A stretch of 64,000 nucleotides of DNA, from contig JABURQ010000097.1 of the NCBI GenBank assembly GCA_014762625.1, positions 56,451-120,450 of the forward strand. Reading direction: 5' to 3'. The notes under the pieces were generated by a model. That model searched no databases and had not been told where the DNA came from. It saw nothing but the letters and a program-made list of their open reading frames with translations. This stretch comes from Planctomycetaceae bacterium (lineage in GTDB: Bacteria > Planctomycetota > Planctomycetia > Planctomycetales > Planctomycetaceae). The translations under genes and the position numbers were made by a program. Each line of letters starts with the position of its first letter. Positions within the stretch are counted from its first letter, which is position 1. This document shows positions 1-10,111 of the stretch, piece after piece.

Positions 1-2
1 TT

Positions 3-188
3 TTGCGAACGGACATGTTCCGCAGCCAGATCGGATTTGAAAACGGACAAATCCAGTTCCCGTCACCTTACGTTTATCTGGTGGGAGGCGAACTTCAGGA
101 ATTGTATCGCAAGTGGATCGATCAATTGCTGGCCTCCTACGATGTCAAGTTTCTCCAGGTGCCCGAGGACGAGACCGAAAGTTTTTAG
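3..188 (+). CDS. C-terminal fragment of an unidentified protein, truncated by left window edge
   Basis: ORF open to the window edge; starts at a TTG at position 3, probably not the real start; stop at 188. Confidence 0.45.
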   Translation: MRTDMFRSQIGFENGQIQFPSPYVYLVGGELQELYRKWIDQLLASYDVKFLQVPEDETESF

Positions 189-410
189 AGCCCCGAGCTT
201 TGAGCTTTTGACCTCCTGCGAGCCGGAGGAGTTGTCTGCGTCGGGACTTCGCAGGATCGTCATCAAGGCAACCAATTTCCGCAGACACTGGACAATCTCC
301 AACGTGGTGAGTATTTCTTAACGTACGAAAAGTGTGGCTCCGGATTGCCGGAACCCCCGACTCGTCATAATTGAGATTCCACACCCCTTGAGATAAAGGT
401 CCGACGCGCT

Positions 411-1166
411 ATGTCCGACTCACGGCCAACGCACGACTCCGGTCAAGTCATGATCGAAGCTCAAGATTTGACCAAGCATTACGGTAATTTTGCCGCCGCC
501 GAAAAAGTTTCCTTCCAGATCCCCAAAGGCCAGGTGGCCGGTTTTCTCGGCCCGAACGGAGCCGGTAAGTCAACCACGATGAAAATGCTGACCGGGTATC
601 TCGCCCCGACCGGAGGCTCCGCACGCATCGGAAACCACGATGTGGGGACCGATCGGCTGGAAGCGGCCAAGTTGCTGGGATACCTCCCTGAAAACGGTCC
701 TCTCTACACGGAAATGACCCCCGCTTCGTTTCTGAAAAATCTAGGAGAAGCGCGGGGCATGAAACGCGCACAGATCGAGGGACGTCTGGAATATGTCGCC
801 AACAAATGCGATCTCAAGTCGGTCTGGGGAAAAATGATCGGGAAACTGTCCAAAGGATTTCGTCAACGGGTCGGCATGGCGCAAGCCATTCTGCACGATC
901 CGGAGGTCCTGATCCTGGACGAGCCGACCAGCGGACTCGACCCCAATCAAGTGGTCGGTGTTCGAGAGCTGATTTTGAGCCTGGGCGAAACAAAAACGAT
1001 TTTACTTTCAACTCACATCCTGCAGGAAGTTGCTGCCGTCTGTAGCCGTGTCGTCTTGATCAACAACGGACGCATCGTGTTCGACGGTCCGACTTCTGAA
1101 ATGGGCGAAAACGCCGAATCGATGGAGCATCGGTTCCACGAATTAACCGGCGCTGCGGTCGTCTGA
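411..1166 (+). CDS. ABC transporter ATP-binding protein, GldA-like
   Basis: Walker A GPNGAGKST, signature LSKGFRQRVGMAQA, Walker B VLILDEPTSGLDPNQ; followed by GldFG-like gene. Confidence 0.93.
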   Translation: MSDSRPTHDSGQVMIEAQDLTKHYGNFAAAEKVSFQIPKGQVAGFLGPNGAGKSTTMKMLTGYLAPTGGSARIGNHDVGTDRLEAAKLLGYLPENGPLYTEMTPASFLKNLGEARGMKRAQIEGRLEYVANKCDLKSVWGKMIGKLSKGFRQRVGMAQAILHDPEVLILDEPTSGLDPNQVVGVRELILSLGETKTILLSTHILQEVAAVCSRVVLINNGRIVFDGPTSEMGENAESMEHRFHELTGAAVV

Positions 1167-1271
1167 CGTCGATTGCCCATTGCTGCAGACCCTCACGGCA
1201 GGTCTCGCGTCCTTTACGTTAAGCCAAGTGATCCACCACATCATTCATTTTCATCAGGAGAGCTGCAAACC

Positions 1272-3935
1272 ATGATTCGCTGGCACGTCATTTCGGCGGT
1301 TTTCAAGCGCAACGTGATGAGCTATTTCTCCGGCCTGTTGGGCTACCTGTTCATCATTGTGTTTGTTGTCGCGTCAACATACTTCACATTTCAGCCCGAG
1401 TTCTTCACGGACAACATGCCGACCCTCGATCACCTCACCGCGGTCTTCCCGTGGTTGCTGTTGTTCATCGTTCCGGCGATTACGATGTCTGTCTGGGCGG
1501 AAGAACGACGCTCGGGCACGGACGAATTATTGTTCACACTTCCCGGAACGGACACGGAAATCGTGCTGGGGAAATATTTCTCCGTGCTCGCGATCTATAC
1601 CGTCGCGTTGTTCTTCTCGACGACTCAGCTCATCGTTCTCGCATCACTCAGTTCGAATGTCGATTGGGGGATCATTACCGCCACTTACTTCGGTTACTGG
1701 CTCTCGGGAGCGGCCTTGTTAACCGCCGGTATGTTGGCGTCCGCGCTGACGAAGAGTACTCCCGTCGCGTTTGTACTGGGAGCGGTCTTTTGCGTCATTC
1801 CGGTCGGTCTGGGATCACTCGACACAACTTCGGAACTCCTGAGGTCGTTGACGATCGCAGAGAACTTACGCGACTTCACCGTGGGACTGGTTTCCCTCTC
1901 CAGCGTGCTTTATTTCGTTTCTCTCATCAGTTCCCTGCTCTATTTGAACTTCATTGTCATCAGCTACCGACATTGGAGTTCGTCCGCCCAATCGGGAGCC
2001 GCCGCCAATTATTTCACCCGAGCCGTCTGTCTACTGGTGAGTTTTGTCAGTCTGACTTACACCGCGTCTTACGCCATTCAACCCGCCGATCTCTCTGAAG
2101 AGGGGCTCTACACACTCTCCGACACCACGCGGGAACTCGTGGCAAGTATTGATGAATCCCGGCCCGTGGAAATCCAGGCGTTTATCAGCCCGGAAGTTCC
2201 CCGACAGTACATCGATACGCGTAAAACTCTGATCAGCCTTCTGGATCGACTCGACAGCCTCGGTGGAGACAAAATTACCGTTCGCAGAGTCGCCGTCACG
2301 CCGTTCGACGAAAATTCCGATCAAGCCGAAACACTCGGCATTCGCCCGGTGAGCCTGCAGCGGGAAATTGACGGTCGCATCAAATCGATTGACGTCTTTC
2401 TCGGAGCATTAGTTCGAAGTTCTTACGACGAGGTCGTTATCCCGTTCTTCGGGAAAGGACTTCCGCTGGAATATGAACTGACGCGTGCCATTGGAACTGT
2501 CAGTAAGGAAGAGCGTTTGAAAATCGGCATTCTGGCGACCGACGCTCAAATCGTGCAGAACAATCCGGAAGGTCGGAATCGCGAATGGCAATTAACTCGG
2601 ACTCTGCGCATGCATTACGACGTGATTTACGTCGATCCTGCGAACCCGATCCCCAAAGATGAATTCGATGTTCTGCTAGCAGTCATGCCCTCATCGATGG
2701 TTCAGGAGGAAATGACAAACTTTGTCGAATACGTTCGTGCGGGACGACCCGTACTCATCTTTGACGATCCAGTCCCGTTGTTTATGAGCCGCATGGAAGG
2801 CGGAGGTCGGATCCTGACCGGAGCGCCGCGACTTCCCAAGCCGACGCCCGGCGGCATGATGGCCATGATGGGAGGCGGACGACAACAAGCCCCGCCTAAG
2901 GCCGACAACGGAAAGGCTTCCGCGTTATTGGATATCCTGCAGATTGCCTGGGAGTATGACGAAATCGTCTGGGACCAGTTCAATCCACATCTGGAAATTG
3001 ATATCGGCGGAGAATTCATCTTCGTCACCAATGAAAGCAGCGGCTACAACACCATCAGCGACAAGTCCCCTATCACTTCCGGCATGCAGGAACTCCTGCT
3101 GGCGTATTCGGGAGAAGTTCAGAAGCGGGAGGATATGTCGGAAAAACGAACCTTCACACCACTGCTCACAAGCAGTCTGAAATCAGCCACGCTGAAATGG
3201 GATCAGTTCGCGAGCCAGTCTTTCGACCGGATGACTTTCTCTCCGGCAGCGATGATTCGTCCGGTCTCCAATCCGGAACTCGATAAGTACGCCCATGTGC
3301 TGGCCGCAAAAATCGAAGAAGACGGCATGGTGGACGCGATTTTCGTCGCCGACATCGACATGATTTCCGACTGGTTTTTCCTCGAACGCGAAACTGGTGG
3401 CTTACCGTTTCAGTTCGACAACGTCAGCTTCCTGATGAATTGCATTGACGAACTGGCGGATGACGAGACTTATCTCGAACTGCGAAAACGTCGTCCCGCG
3501 ATGCGGATGCTGACCAAGCTGCAGGAACAGCGCGATCAATTCATCCGCGAAAAAAATGAAGAGGAACGCGAAGCGGAAGAAGAAGCCGAAGATCTGATCG
3601 ATCTCGCCCAAAAGCGTTTTGACGAAGAACGCAAGCGGATCGAAGCCGACCCGACACTCAGCGCGAGAGCCAAAGAAGCCCAACTCGAAAACGTCGCTCG
3701 CGCCGAAGAACGACGCGTCAGTGTCGCTCGGGAAAACATCAATCGGGAGAAAAACGATAAAGTCAAAGCGATCACGCGCAGTATGGACCGCCAGATTCAC
3801 GCCATCGAGGAACAGGCCCGGTATCAGGCGTTAATTCTTTCCCCGCTTCCGGCAGTCGTGCTGGGGCTTGTGATGATGGTGACCATTCTGCTGTCAGAGA
3901 AAAAGAACGTCACTCCGGAACGTGCCGTTCGCTGA
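1272..3935 (+). CDS. Fused ABC permease (GldF-like) and GldG-like auxiliary protein with C-terminal coiled coil and TM
   Basis: Multi-TM ABC-2 type N-terminus (MIRWHVISAVFKRNVMSYFSGLLGYLF), GldG-like extracytoplasmic region, Glu/Arg-rich coiled coil and terminal TM; ORF opens at 1173 but ATG 1272 is the likely start. Confidence 0.85.
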   Translation: MIRWHVISAVFKRNVMSYFSGLLGYLFIIVFVVASTYFTFQPEFFTDNMPTLDHLTAVFPWLLLFIVPAITMSVWAEERRSGTDELLFTLPGTDTEIVLGKYFSVLAIYTVALFFSTTQLIVLASLSSNVDWGIITATYFGYWLSGAALLTAGMLASALTKSTPVAFVLGAVFCVIPVGLGSLDTTSELLRSLTIAENLRDFTVGLVSLSSVLYFVSLISSLLYLNFIVISYRHWSSSAQSGAAANYFTRAVCLLVSFVSLTYTASYAIQPADLSEEGLYTLSDTTRELVASIDESRPVEIQAFISPEVPRQYIDTRKTLISLLDRLDSLGGDKITVRRVAVTPFDENSDQAETLGIRPVSLQREIDGRIKSIDVFLGALVRSSYDEVVIPFFGKGLPLEYELTRAIGTVSKEERLKIGILATDAQIVQNNPEGRNREWQLTRTLRMHYDVIYVDPANPIPKDEFDVLLAVMPSSMVQEEMTNFVEYVRAGRPVLIFDDPVPLFMSRMEGGGRILTGAPRLPKPTPGGMMAMMGGGRQQAPPKADNGKASALLDILQIAWEYDEIVWDQFNPHLEIDIGGEFIFVTNESSGYNTISDKSPITSGMQELLLAYSGEVQKREDMSEKRTFTPLLTSSLKSATLKWDQFASQSFDRMTFSPAAMIRPVSNPELDKYAHVLAAKIEEDGMVDAIFVADIDMISDWFFLERETGGLPFQFDNVSFLMNCIDELADDETYLELRKRRPAMRMLTKLQEQRDQFIREKNEEEREAEEEAEDLIDLAQKRFDEERKRIEADPTLSARAKEAQLENVARAEERRVSVARENINREKNDKVKAITRSMDRQIHAIEEQARYQALILSPLPAVVLGLVMMVTILLSEKKNVTPERAVR

Positions 3936-3990
3936 CTGGAAACCTTAAACCCACACCCTCAACCCGTCATTTAATACGAAATCCACTGTC

Positions 3991-5688
3991 ATGACTGATC
4001 ACAAATCAACGGAATCCAAAGCCCAATCCGTTCGCACGGTCATTTATGCAATCGTTACGATGCTGTGCGTCGGACTCGGCGTCAGCACGTACTATCGAAA
4101 CCAGCCCGTGGAGATGGCCGAATTCGAGAAGGTGGGAGAAGAATTCTATCCCGACTTCAACAATCCCAACGAAGCGACCAGCCTCAAGGTGACGGTGTTC
4201 GATGAGGAACAGGCCACCATCCAATCTTTTGAAGTCGAACAGGTGGACGGACTCTGGCGAATTCCCACACATTATAACTATCCCGCAGATGCCACCGAAC
4301 AACTGGCCAAAACCGCCTCCTCGATTATCGGCATCAAGCGAGAAGCGCTGATCAGTCGTCGAGAATCAGATCACCCGGAATACGGCGTCGCCGACCCCAC
4401 GTCGCGCGACGAAAAAATCCTCAAAGGACGCGGCGATCGCATTACGCTCAAGAAAGGGGACGAGGTTCTGGCCGATTATATCGTCGGGAAAGCCTACCCA
4501 GAAAAGCAGGGCGCCTTCTTCGTACGTGCCCCCGGCGAAAAAGAGACCTATGTCGCGGAGTTTGACGTCGAACTCTCTACCAAGTTTCAGGACTGGATCG
4601 ACGTCGATCTGCTCAAGATCGAACGCGACACCGTCACCGACATTATTGTCAACAAATACACGCTGGCTGAGAAAACCGATCCCGACGGCCGCACATATAT
4701 GGGCACATCCGATGTGGAAGAAATTGACATCACGCGGGAGAAGTTCGGAACCCCCTGGGAAATCAAACAGCTTGAAGCAGATGAAGAGGTCAACAGCGAT
4801 GCCGTTAAAGCGCTTGTCTCCACGCTCGTCGATACCAAAATCATCGGAGTTCGTCCTAAACCGGACGGACTGACGCCGGCACTCGGAGTCACTCCCGAAG
4901 CCGCCCGAAATCCGCTCATGATCGCCAACATTCGAAGCGATCTGGCCACCAAAGGATATTTTCTGGTCCCACAAGGGGAAAACCAACTCGGTATCATCGC
5001 CCAGGAAGGAAGCTTCTACGCCGCCACCAACGAAGGACTGGTCTACGAACTGCACTTTGGAAATGTCTTCACCGGCGATCTGAGAGAAATCGAACTCGGT
5101 CAGGACTCTGAAGCCGACGAGGAAGAAACCACCAACGAAGCGGGCAGTGAACCAGGCAACTCCAAGGCAGAGAACTCTGAAGGAGACAAGGGCGAGTCTG
5201 GGGCGGAACAACAACAGTCCCGTTACCTGTTTGTGAAAGTGAATTTTGAACCGGCTTATCTCGGAGAAGAGCCGACGAAACCGGAACCTCCTCAAGAACC
5301 GCAACCAGAAGCCCCCAATGCTCCGCTCCGGGCGTTAAAACCGGGCGAACAGGAAATCGATCCGCAAACGAACTACGAGATCGCCATGCAGGCCTATGAG
5401 GAAGAGTTGGCGGAGTACGAGAAAGCTTCTGAGGAATACAACCAAAAGCTGGAAGCGGGGACGGAAAAAGCAGATGAACTCAACGAACGGCTCGGAGCCT
5501 GGTACTACGTTGTTCCTGCGGACAACGTCGATGCCCTGCGAGTCACACGTGCATCGCTCGTACAGCCGAAAGGGACCGACGAAGCAGAACAGGGAAATCA
5601 GCCCGGCATTCCGGGATCGGGTGGCTTGCCCGGAATTCCCGGACTCCCACAAACACCTCCCGGTTTGAAACTGCCTCAAGGCAATTGA
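3991..5688 (+). CDS. DUF4340 domain-containing protein
   Basis: N-terminal TM plus repeated DUF4340-like segments; directly downstream of the GldFG-like gene; Pro/Gly-rich C-terminus. Confidence 0.75.
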   Translation: MTDHKSTESKAQSVRTVIYAIVTMLCVGLGVSTYYRNQPVEMAEFEKVGEEFYPDFNNPNEATSLKVTVFDEEQATIQSFEVEQVDGLWRIPTHYNYPADATEQLAKTASSIIGIKREALISRRESDHPEYGVADPTSRDEKILKGRGDRITLKKGDEVLADYIVGKAYPEKQGAFFVRAPGEKETYVAEFDVELSTKFQDWIDVDLLKIERDTVTDIIVNKYTLAEKTDPDGRTYMGTSDVEEIDITREKFGTPWEIKQLEADEEVNSDAVKALVSTLVDTKIIGVRPKPDGLTPALGVTPEAARNPLMIANIRSDLATKGYFLVPQGENQLGIIAQEGSFYAATNEGLVYELHFGNVFTGDLREIELGQDSEADEEETTNEAGSEPGNSKAENSEGDKGESGAEQQQSRYLFVKVNFEPAYLGEEPTKPEPPQEPQPEAPNAPLRALKPGEQEIDPQTNYEIAMQAYEEELAEYEKASEEYNQKLEAGTEKADELNERLGAWYYVVPADNVDALRVTRASLVQPKGTDEAEQGNQPGIPGSGGLPGIPGLPQTPPGLKLPQGN

Positions 5689-5769
5689 GGGAAATTCCAC
5701 ATCGCCTGGCGGCCGCAAAATCCCGAAGCAGGCAGCATTCACGTAAAGCACTGCTATGTCTTGAGTTAA

Positions 5770-5824
5770 TCACACTTTCCTGCGATTCATGACGCACCTA
5801 AGTGATTTTCTGAGGAAAGTGTGA
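5770..5824. repeat. 12-bp perfect inverted repeat (TCACACTTTCCT ... AGGAAAGTGTGA, 31-nt spacer)
   Basis: Arms 5770-5781 and 5813-5824 read directly; intergenic. Confidence 0.8.
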
Positions 5825-5938
5825 GCAATTCCACACATCTGATCTCGTCGAGAGTCCGATAAATCGAGTATTGAGGATGAGTTCTGCGGTCTCGCGGCTC
5901 ACCTCATCGATTCACGGACTCGAATTGAGGTATCACAG

Positions 5939-6394
5939 ATGTATTCCCGAATTGCCTGTTTGACACTCTTGTTTTCATTTTTGACAAGCCTGGCTTGGGC
6001 GACGCCGCCCGAGAATGGAATCGAGTGGGAGACCGATTTGCTGAAGGCCCGGACGAAAGCCCTCAAAGTCGACAAACCGATTCTGATCGTGTTTGGGGCG
6101 GAATGGTGTACGTTCTGCAAGAAGATGGAACAAACCACGTTGGCTGAAAAAGAGATGGTCAAAGCGATCAATGAGCGTTTTGTGCCGGTTCATCTCGACT
6201 TCGACAAATCCAAAGCGATTGCCAAGGCCCTGGAGGTCAAAGGAATTCCCAGCTCGATCGTGATCTCAACGGATGCGGATGTCCTGGCCCGTAAAGACGG
6301 CTTCGCCAAAAGCGAGGAATACCTCAAAATTCTCGCGAAAGGACTCTATAACCACCAGATTCGCACGGCGTCCGGAACTCGGGAAGTCGAGTAA
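5939..6394 (+). CDS. Secreted thioredoxin-family protein
   Basis: Signal peptide-like N-terminus; FGAEWCTFCKKM redox motif; cis-Pro region KGIPSSIV. Confidence 0.85.
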   Translation: MYSRIACLTLLFSFLTSLAWATPPENGIEWETDLLKARTKALKVDKPILIVFGAEWCTFCKKMEQTTLAEKEMVKAINERFVPVHLDFDKSKAIAKALEVKGIPSSIVISTDADVLARKDGFAKSEEYLKILAKGLYNHQIRTASGTREVE

Positions 6395-6414
6395 TTTGCT
6401 GTCACAAAGCGGAC

Positions 6415-6453
6415 AAAAAAAAACGCGGAGAGTTCTAAAGAACCTCTCCGCGT
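6415..6453 (-). terminator. Intrinsic terminator for the DUF1559 gene
   Basis: CGCGGAGAG/CTCTCCGCG hairpin (6425-6453) with A-run on + strand (U-tract on minus transcript). Confidence 0.8.
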
Positions 6454-6482
6454 ACTTGGATTTTATGTACTGAGGACAAGAC

Positions 6483-7604
6483 TCAGAATTGTCCACCGCG
6501 GCCTCCGCCTCCGCCCCCTTGTGGACCACTGCCGGAGATCTGCTCCCCTTTCTTGCTACCGGCCCAAGTGAGCGAGCGTGCATACACAAAGGCATCGATG
6601 TTCTCTGCGACGAAGGAGACACGACCATCGCACCACAGCATGTGGACGCCTCCCGTATGGTGAGAATTTGGCGCTGAGATAAAACCTTCACTCCCCCCCG
6701 CAGGATGAGTCACGGCTTTGTTAATTCCATGGTGTTCAAGATTGGTCGCAATTATTCTGAGTGAAGTAGGGATCGCCTGATCATTTCCTGGTGATGTTTC
6801 TCCTTCCAGTTGAATGCCATCATCACCAATTCCAAATGCGACATCCCCGGCCGAGGGGTCACATCTGGGATAATAGCCACTCGCAGGATCATCATAAAGA
6901 ACCTTTGTTCCCCAGTCTCTCGCGTAGATATTTTCTGAAGCAGCAACCGTGTTGGAAGTTCCATCATTAATCGTAATTGCCGAGAGTTTGACATCTTTAT
7001 CAGGCCAGAAGACTCCGGACTCGTATCCACCATCAGCTTTTTTTGTGTTGTGGCTACCGGTATAAATAAGAGAGATGCTGTATGGACTCGAATAAGCACC
7101 ACTTTTCCCGAAAAATGAAGGTGGGTAAGGGCCACTTCGCCCCGGATAACCAGTGTTCACAACATAGGAAAGTGGTCGAACGTCATTCCCGGTTGTTACA
7201 TCATCAGGGCAAATATAAGTTTCAACGGCGACTTCTGGTGGTGGATCGGTCGGATTTTGTTCCATCTCGCTATAAATCGCCTCCCCCTCAACATAGGGGA
7301 GAATTATGACGGCCCAGGAATATCGTTCCAACGGATGCCCTTGATGTTGGGGGATCCCGATCCGGGGGAGTTTCTCGTCAAATGCAGACGCATGATTGTG
7401 AAAAGCCAGGCCAAGTTGCTTCAGGTTATTCTTGCAAGTTGTTCGGCGTGCCGCCGCGCGTGCATACTGCACAGCGGGAAGAATGATCGCCACCAATAAA
7501 GAAATGATGGCAATAACGACCAGAAGCTCGATTAACGTGAATCCATTTCTATGTCGGGATGAATTCCGATGACTGCGGTAAGTCTCTGAATAGCGTTTGA
7601 GCAT
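6483..7604 (-). CDS. DUF1559 prepilin-like protein
   Basis: GFTLIELLVVIAIISLLVAIILPAVQ type III signal; C-terminal GGVHMLWCDGRVSFV and Gly-rich tail. Confidence 0.93.
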   Translation of the reverse strand: MLKRYSETYRSHRNSSRHRNGFTLIELLVVIAIISLLVAIILPAVQYARAAARRTTCKNNLKQLGLAFHNHASAFDEKLPRIGIPQHQGHPLERYSWAVIILPYVEGEAIYSEMEQNPTDPPPEVAVETYICPDDVTTGNDVRPLSYVVNTGYPGRSGPYPPSFFGKSGAYSSPYSISLIYTGSHNTKKADGGYESGVFWPDKDVKLSAITINDGTSNTVAASENIYARDWGTKVLYDDPASGYYPRCDPSAGDVAFGIGDDGIQLEGETSPGNDQAIPTSLRIIATNLEHHGINKAVTHPAGGSEGFISAPNSHHTGGVHMLWCDGRVSFVAENIDAFVYARSLTWAGSKKGEQISGSGPQGGGGGGRGGQF

Positions 7605-7783
7605 TGGCCCGCTCCTCTCAATGTGTTTCGTCGATAATGATAATAGGGTCTGTAACGCGAATCAGGCGTTTCCGGTAAGGTAATCGTCGGTGATCGTTCG
7701 ATCAACATAATTTCAGAAGTCTGGTGCATTTTTTTCACCAGTAAGAACCTGACCGCCTTGCTTCTCCTAACTCCATAAATGAT

Positions 7784-8899
7784 TCAATCCAATTCGGTGA
7801 GTCCCCAGGTCAACCACTCAATCATTTTACGGCGGGCTGCGAGAGGAATGGCATGCCCCTGTCGATGGTTGAAAAGCCCCAGAGCCCCGCTTTGACCATA
7901 CAGGGCATAGACCTCCTGAGCCGCAGCGAGGCATGGCCAGGAACGATCCCCGTCGGCGGCCCCCCTGCCCTCTTCCCCCGCTAAGACAAGAAACGGTCGC
8001 GGAGCGCACAATGCCAACAACTGGTGATGGTTGAGGGAAAAGTCGTCCTGGTGAATCCCTTGGCCGAGGTACCAGGGAGCATCCCAATTCGTAGATTCAA
8101 AGGCGATGCCTCCCTCGCTAAAGACCGTCGCTTTCACTCGCTCGTCAAACGCCGTCAGATAGAGCACCTCTTTCGCTCCCAACGAATGACCGAACGTCCC
8201 GATCTTATGTGGATTGACTCCGGGGACGCTCGACAGGATATCGACTGCACGCTGGGCGTCCCAGAGCATTTTACTCATGCCGAGAGATCCGGGATGACGT
8301 TTCTGAAAGTTCTCGACGGCTTGATCATAACTCTCTGCGTTTTGCCACAGGAAATTTTCGGGACACAACACGACAAAACCGGCCTCGGCCAGATGAATCG
8401 CACTCTGCTTCTCTTCGGGGCCCGACAATCCCGCAATTGGTTGGATCGTTTCCGCCGTGGTCGGATGAAGCGCCACAATACCCGGCCGTAATGAATTGGG
8501 CTTCCTTTGTCGAGCAAACAGAAGATACGCCGGAACTCGCAAATCTGGCTCCGAAAGATAGGTAATCTTCTGTCGAATCAAATTGCCCACCACTTCTTCC
8601 GAAACAATTTCGTATTCTTCAGAGGGTCGCTGTGAGCGATCCAACGTTCCTAAATATTTCTGCCATTGAGCCCGGAGGGATTTTGCCTGCGGCCTCCAGT
8701 CGTCGAGGGAGTCGATCGAATTCCCGCTTTCGTCAACTAACAACGGTGCCAATGCGCGTTTCGGCTGGGGAAGATTATGCGGTGGTGTGGAAACATCACG
8801 GCGCCAGGCGGGAGCCTCCAGCGCCCATAAGCTGCCACCGCAAAACGCAGCCGCTGTCAGTTGGAATAAGTTTCTTCGAGTCAGCGGTTCGTGTAACAT
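7784..8899 (-). CDS. Alpha/beta hydrolase (acetyl xylan esterase/dienelactone hydrolase-like), secreted
   Basis: Signal-like N-terminus MLHEPLTRRNLFQLTAAAFCGG; GHSLGAKE nucleophile elbow; C-terminal GHAIP; ORF opens at 9085 but 8899 is the likely start. Confidence 0.75.
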   Translation of the reverse strand: MLHEPLTRRNLFQLTAAAFCGGSLWALEAPAWRRDVSTPPHNLPQPKRALAPLLVDESGNSIDSLDDWRPQAKSLRAQWQKYLGTLDRSQRPSEEYEIVSEEVVGNLIRQKITYLSEPDLRVPAYLLFARQRKPNSLRPGIVALHPTTAETIQPIAGLSGPEEKQSAIHLAEAGFVVLCPENFLWQNAESYDQAVENFQKRHPGSLGMSKMLWDAQRAVDILSSVPGVNPHKIGTFGHSLGAKEVLYLTAFDERVKATVFSEGGIAFESTNWDAPWYLGQGIHQDDFSLNHHQLLALCAPRPFLVLAGEEGRGAADGDRSWPCLAAAQEVYALYGQSGALGLFNHRQGHAIPLAARRKMIEWLTWGLTELD

Positions 8900-8978
8900 A
8901 GGTCGGGCCTTCTCTGAATTCTGCGTACGCTCATCGAGCTTGCAGCTATTGTGACCGGTTTGCCAGGAAAGAGACAAG

Positions 8979-9308
8979 ATGAACTCACTCGAAATTGATT
9001 GTTCCGGAGTCAAAGCCAAACTGGATTCTGAAGAGGATTTTCTGTTTCTCGACTGTCGCGAGCAAGACGAGTATGACACCGTCAAGATCGAGGGCGCAAC
9101 CCTGGTTCCGATGAGCCAGATCGAAAATCGCGTCGAGGACCTGAAACCTCACGAACAGAAAGAGATCATCGTCCACTGTCACCACGGCGGTCGCAGCTTG
9201 CAGGTGACGATCTGGCTCAAGCAACAGGGTTTCGCCAACGTCAAAAGCATGGCGGGAGGCATCGATGAATGGGCTCAAACGATTGAACCCGGCATGACGA
9301 GATACTAA
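8979..9308 (+). CDS. Rhodanese-like domain protein
   Basis: FLDCREQDEYDTVKIEGA and active-site loop VHCHHGGRS. Confidence 0.9.
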   Translation: MNSLEIDCSGVKAKLDSEEDFLFLDCREQDEYDTVKIEGATLVPMSQIENRVEDLKPHEQKEIIVHCHHGGRSLQVTIWLKQQGFANVKSMAGGIDEWAQTIEPGMTRY

Positions 9309-9362
9309 GGGACGGGGGGTTCTCTTCTCGATGTCGCTGACGATCCGGTTTTGTCAAAGCGC

Positions 9363-9396
9363 AAAAAACACCCGCTGACTCTCAGTCAACGGGTGT
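9363..9396 (-). terminator. Intrinsic terminator for the ferredoxin gene
   Basis: ACACCCG-c-TGAC/GTCA-a-CGGGTGT hairpin with six A on the + strand 5' side. Confidence 0.7.
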
Positions 9397-9439
9397 GGAA
9401 TTTCGCTTTCGCAACGAGCTTAATCAATGAGCGCAACGA

Positions 9440-9742
9440 TCAGCCATTGGCGGCAGCACAGTTGCCTTCGCTTTCCATCGACTCTTTTTGCTCGGTGATG
9501 ACCGGGCACTGAGAAGCCAACTCAGCGTTCAGAGCCGTGTAATCGGTCCATTCGCTGGGCAAGTTGTCTTCATGGAAAATAGCTTCGACCGGACACTCGG
9601 GCACACAAGCTTCGCAGTCGATGCATTCTTCGGGGTGGATGTACACCATCGATTGTCCCTCGTAGAAACATTCGACGGGACAAACAACAACGCAATCAGT
9701 GTACTTGCAGTTAAAACAAGGTTCTGCAACGACGTGGGTCAT
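9440..9742 (-). CDS. 7Fe/8Fe-type ferredoxin
   Basis: [26 protein letters not shown] and [16 protein letters not shown] cysteine motifs; ORF opens at 9805, likely start 9742. Confidence 0.9.
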   Translation of the reverse strand: MTHVVAEPCFNCKYTDCVVVCPVECFYEGQSMVYIHPEECIDCEACVPECPVEAIFHEDNLPSEWTDYTALNAELASQCPVITEQKESMESEGNCAAANG

Positions 9743-10111
9743 AATCTCCCTTTCAAACCGGTGCTTAGGGCCGTTCGTATATCCTGAAGTGTCGAGATCA
9801 AACAATTTGTATTGATTTCAGGCTGATCGTAGTAGCGTCTCAGGACGGTGTCAAGACTCGGGATCGGCAGATTCAACCTTCAAACTTCAATTGAAACTGA
9901 GTCTCAGCAAGGGTTTATGACACTTGGCCTTCTCAAAACTGAGAGTTCTTCCACGACGCCAGCCGATCTTGCCGGTTTTGGGCGGCAAAACTCCATCTTG
10001 TCGGCGTTTCCCAACTACACTAACATAAGATCTGATAACTATTTCAGGTTTGGCAGGGTTCCTGCCGCGCGAGACCTGAATTTTCGACCTGTTTTCAGCA
10101 AATGCGGCCCG

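Noticed and set aside
4366-5304. 312-aa minus-strand ORF opposite the DUF4340 gene
   Set aside because: Phe/Arg/Val-rich shadow of a strongly biased coding frame; the plus-strand gene has coherent domain structure and spacing.
7721-7741. CTGGTG-9 nt-CACCAG hairpin upstream of the DUF1559 gene
   Set aside because: Only 6 bp with a T-rich loop; could be an operator or chance, and nothing independent supports it.
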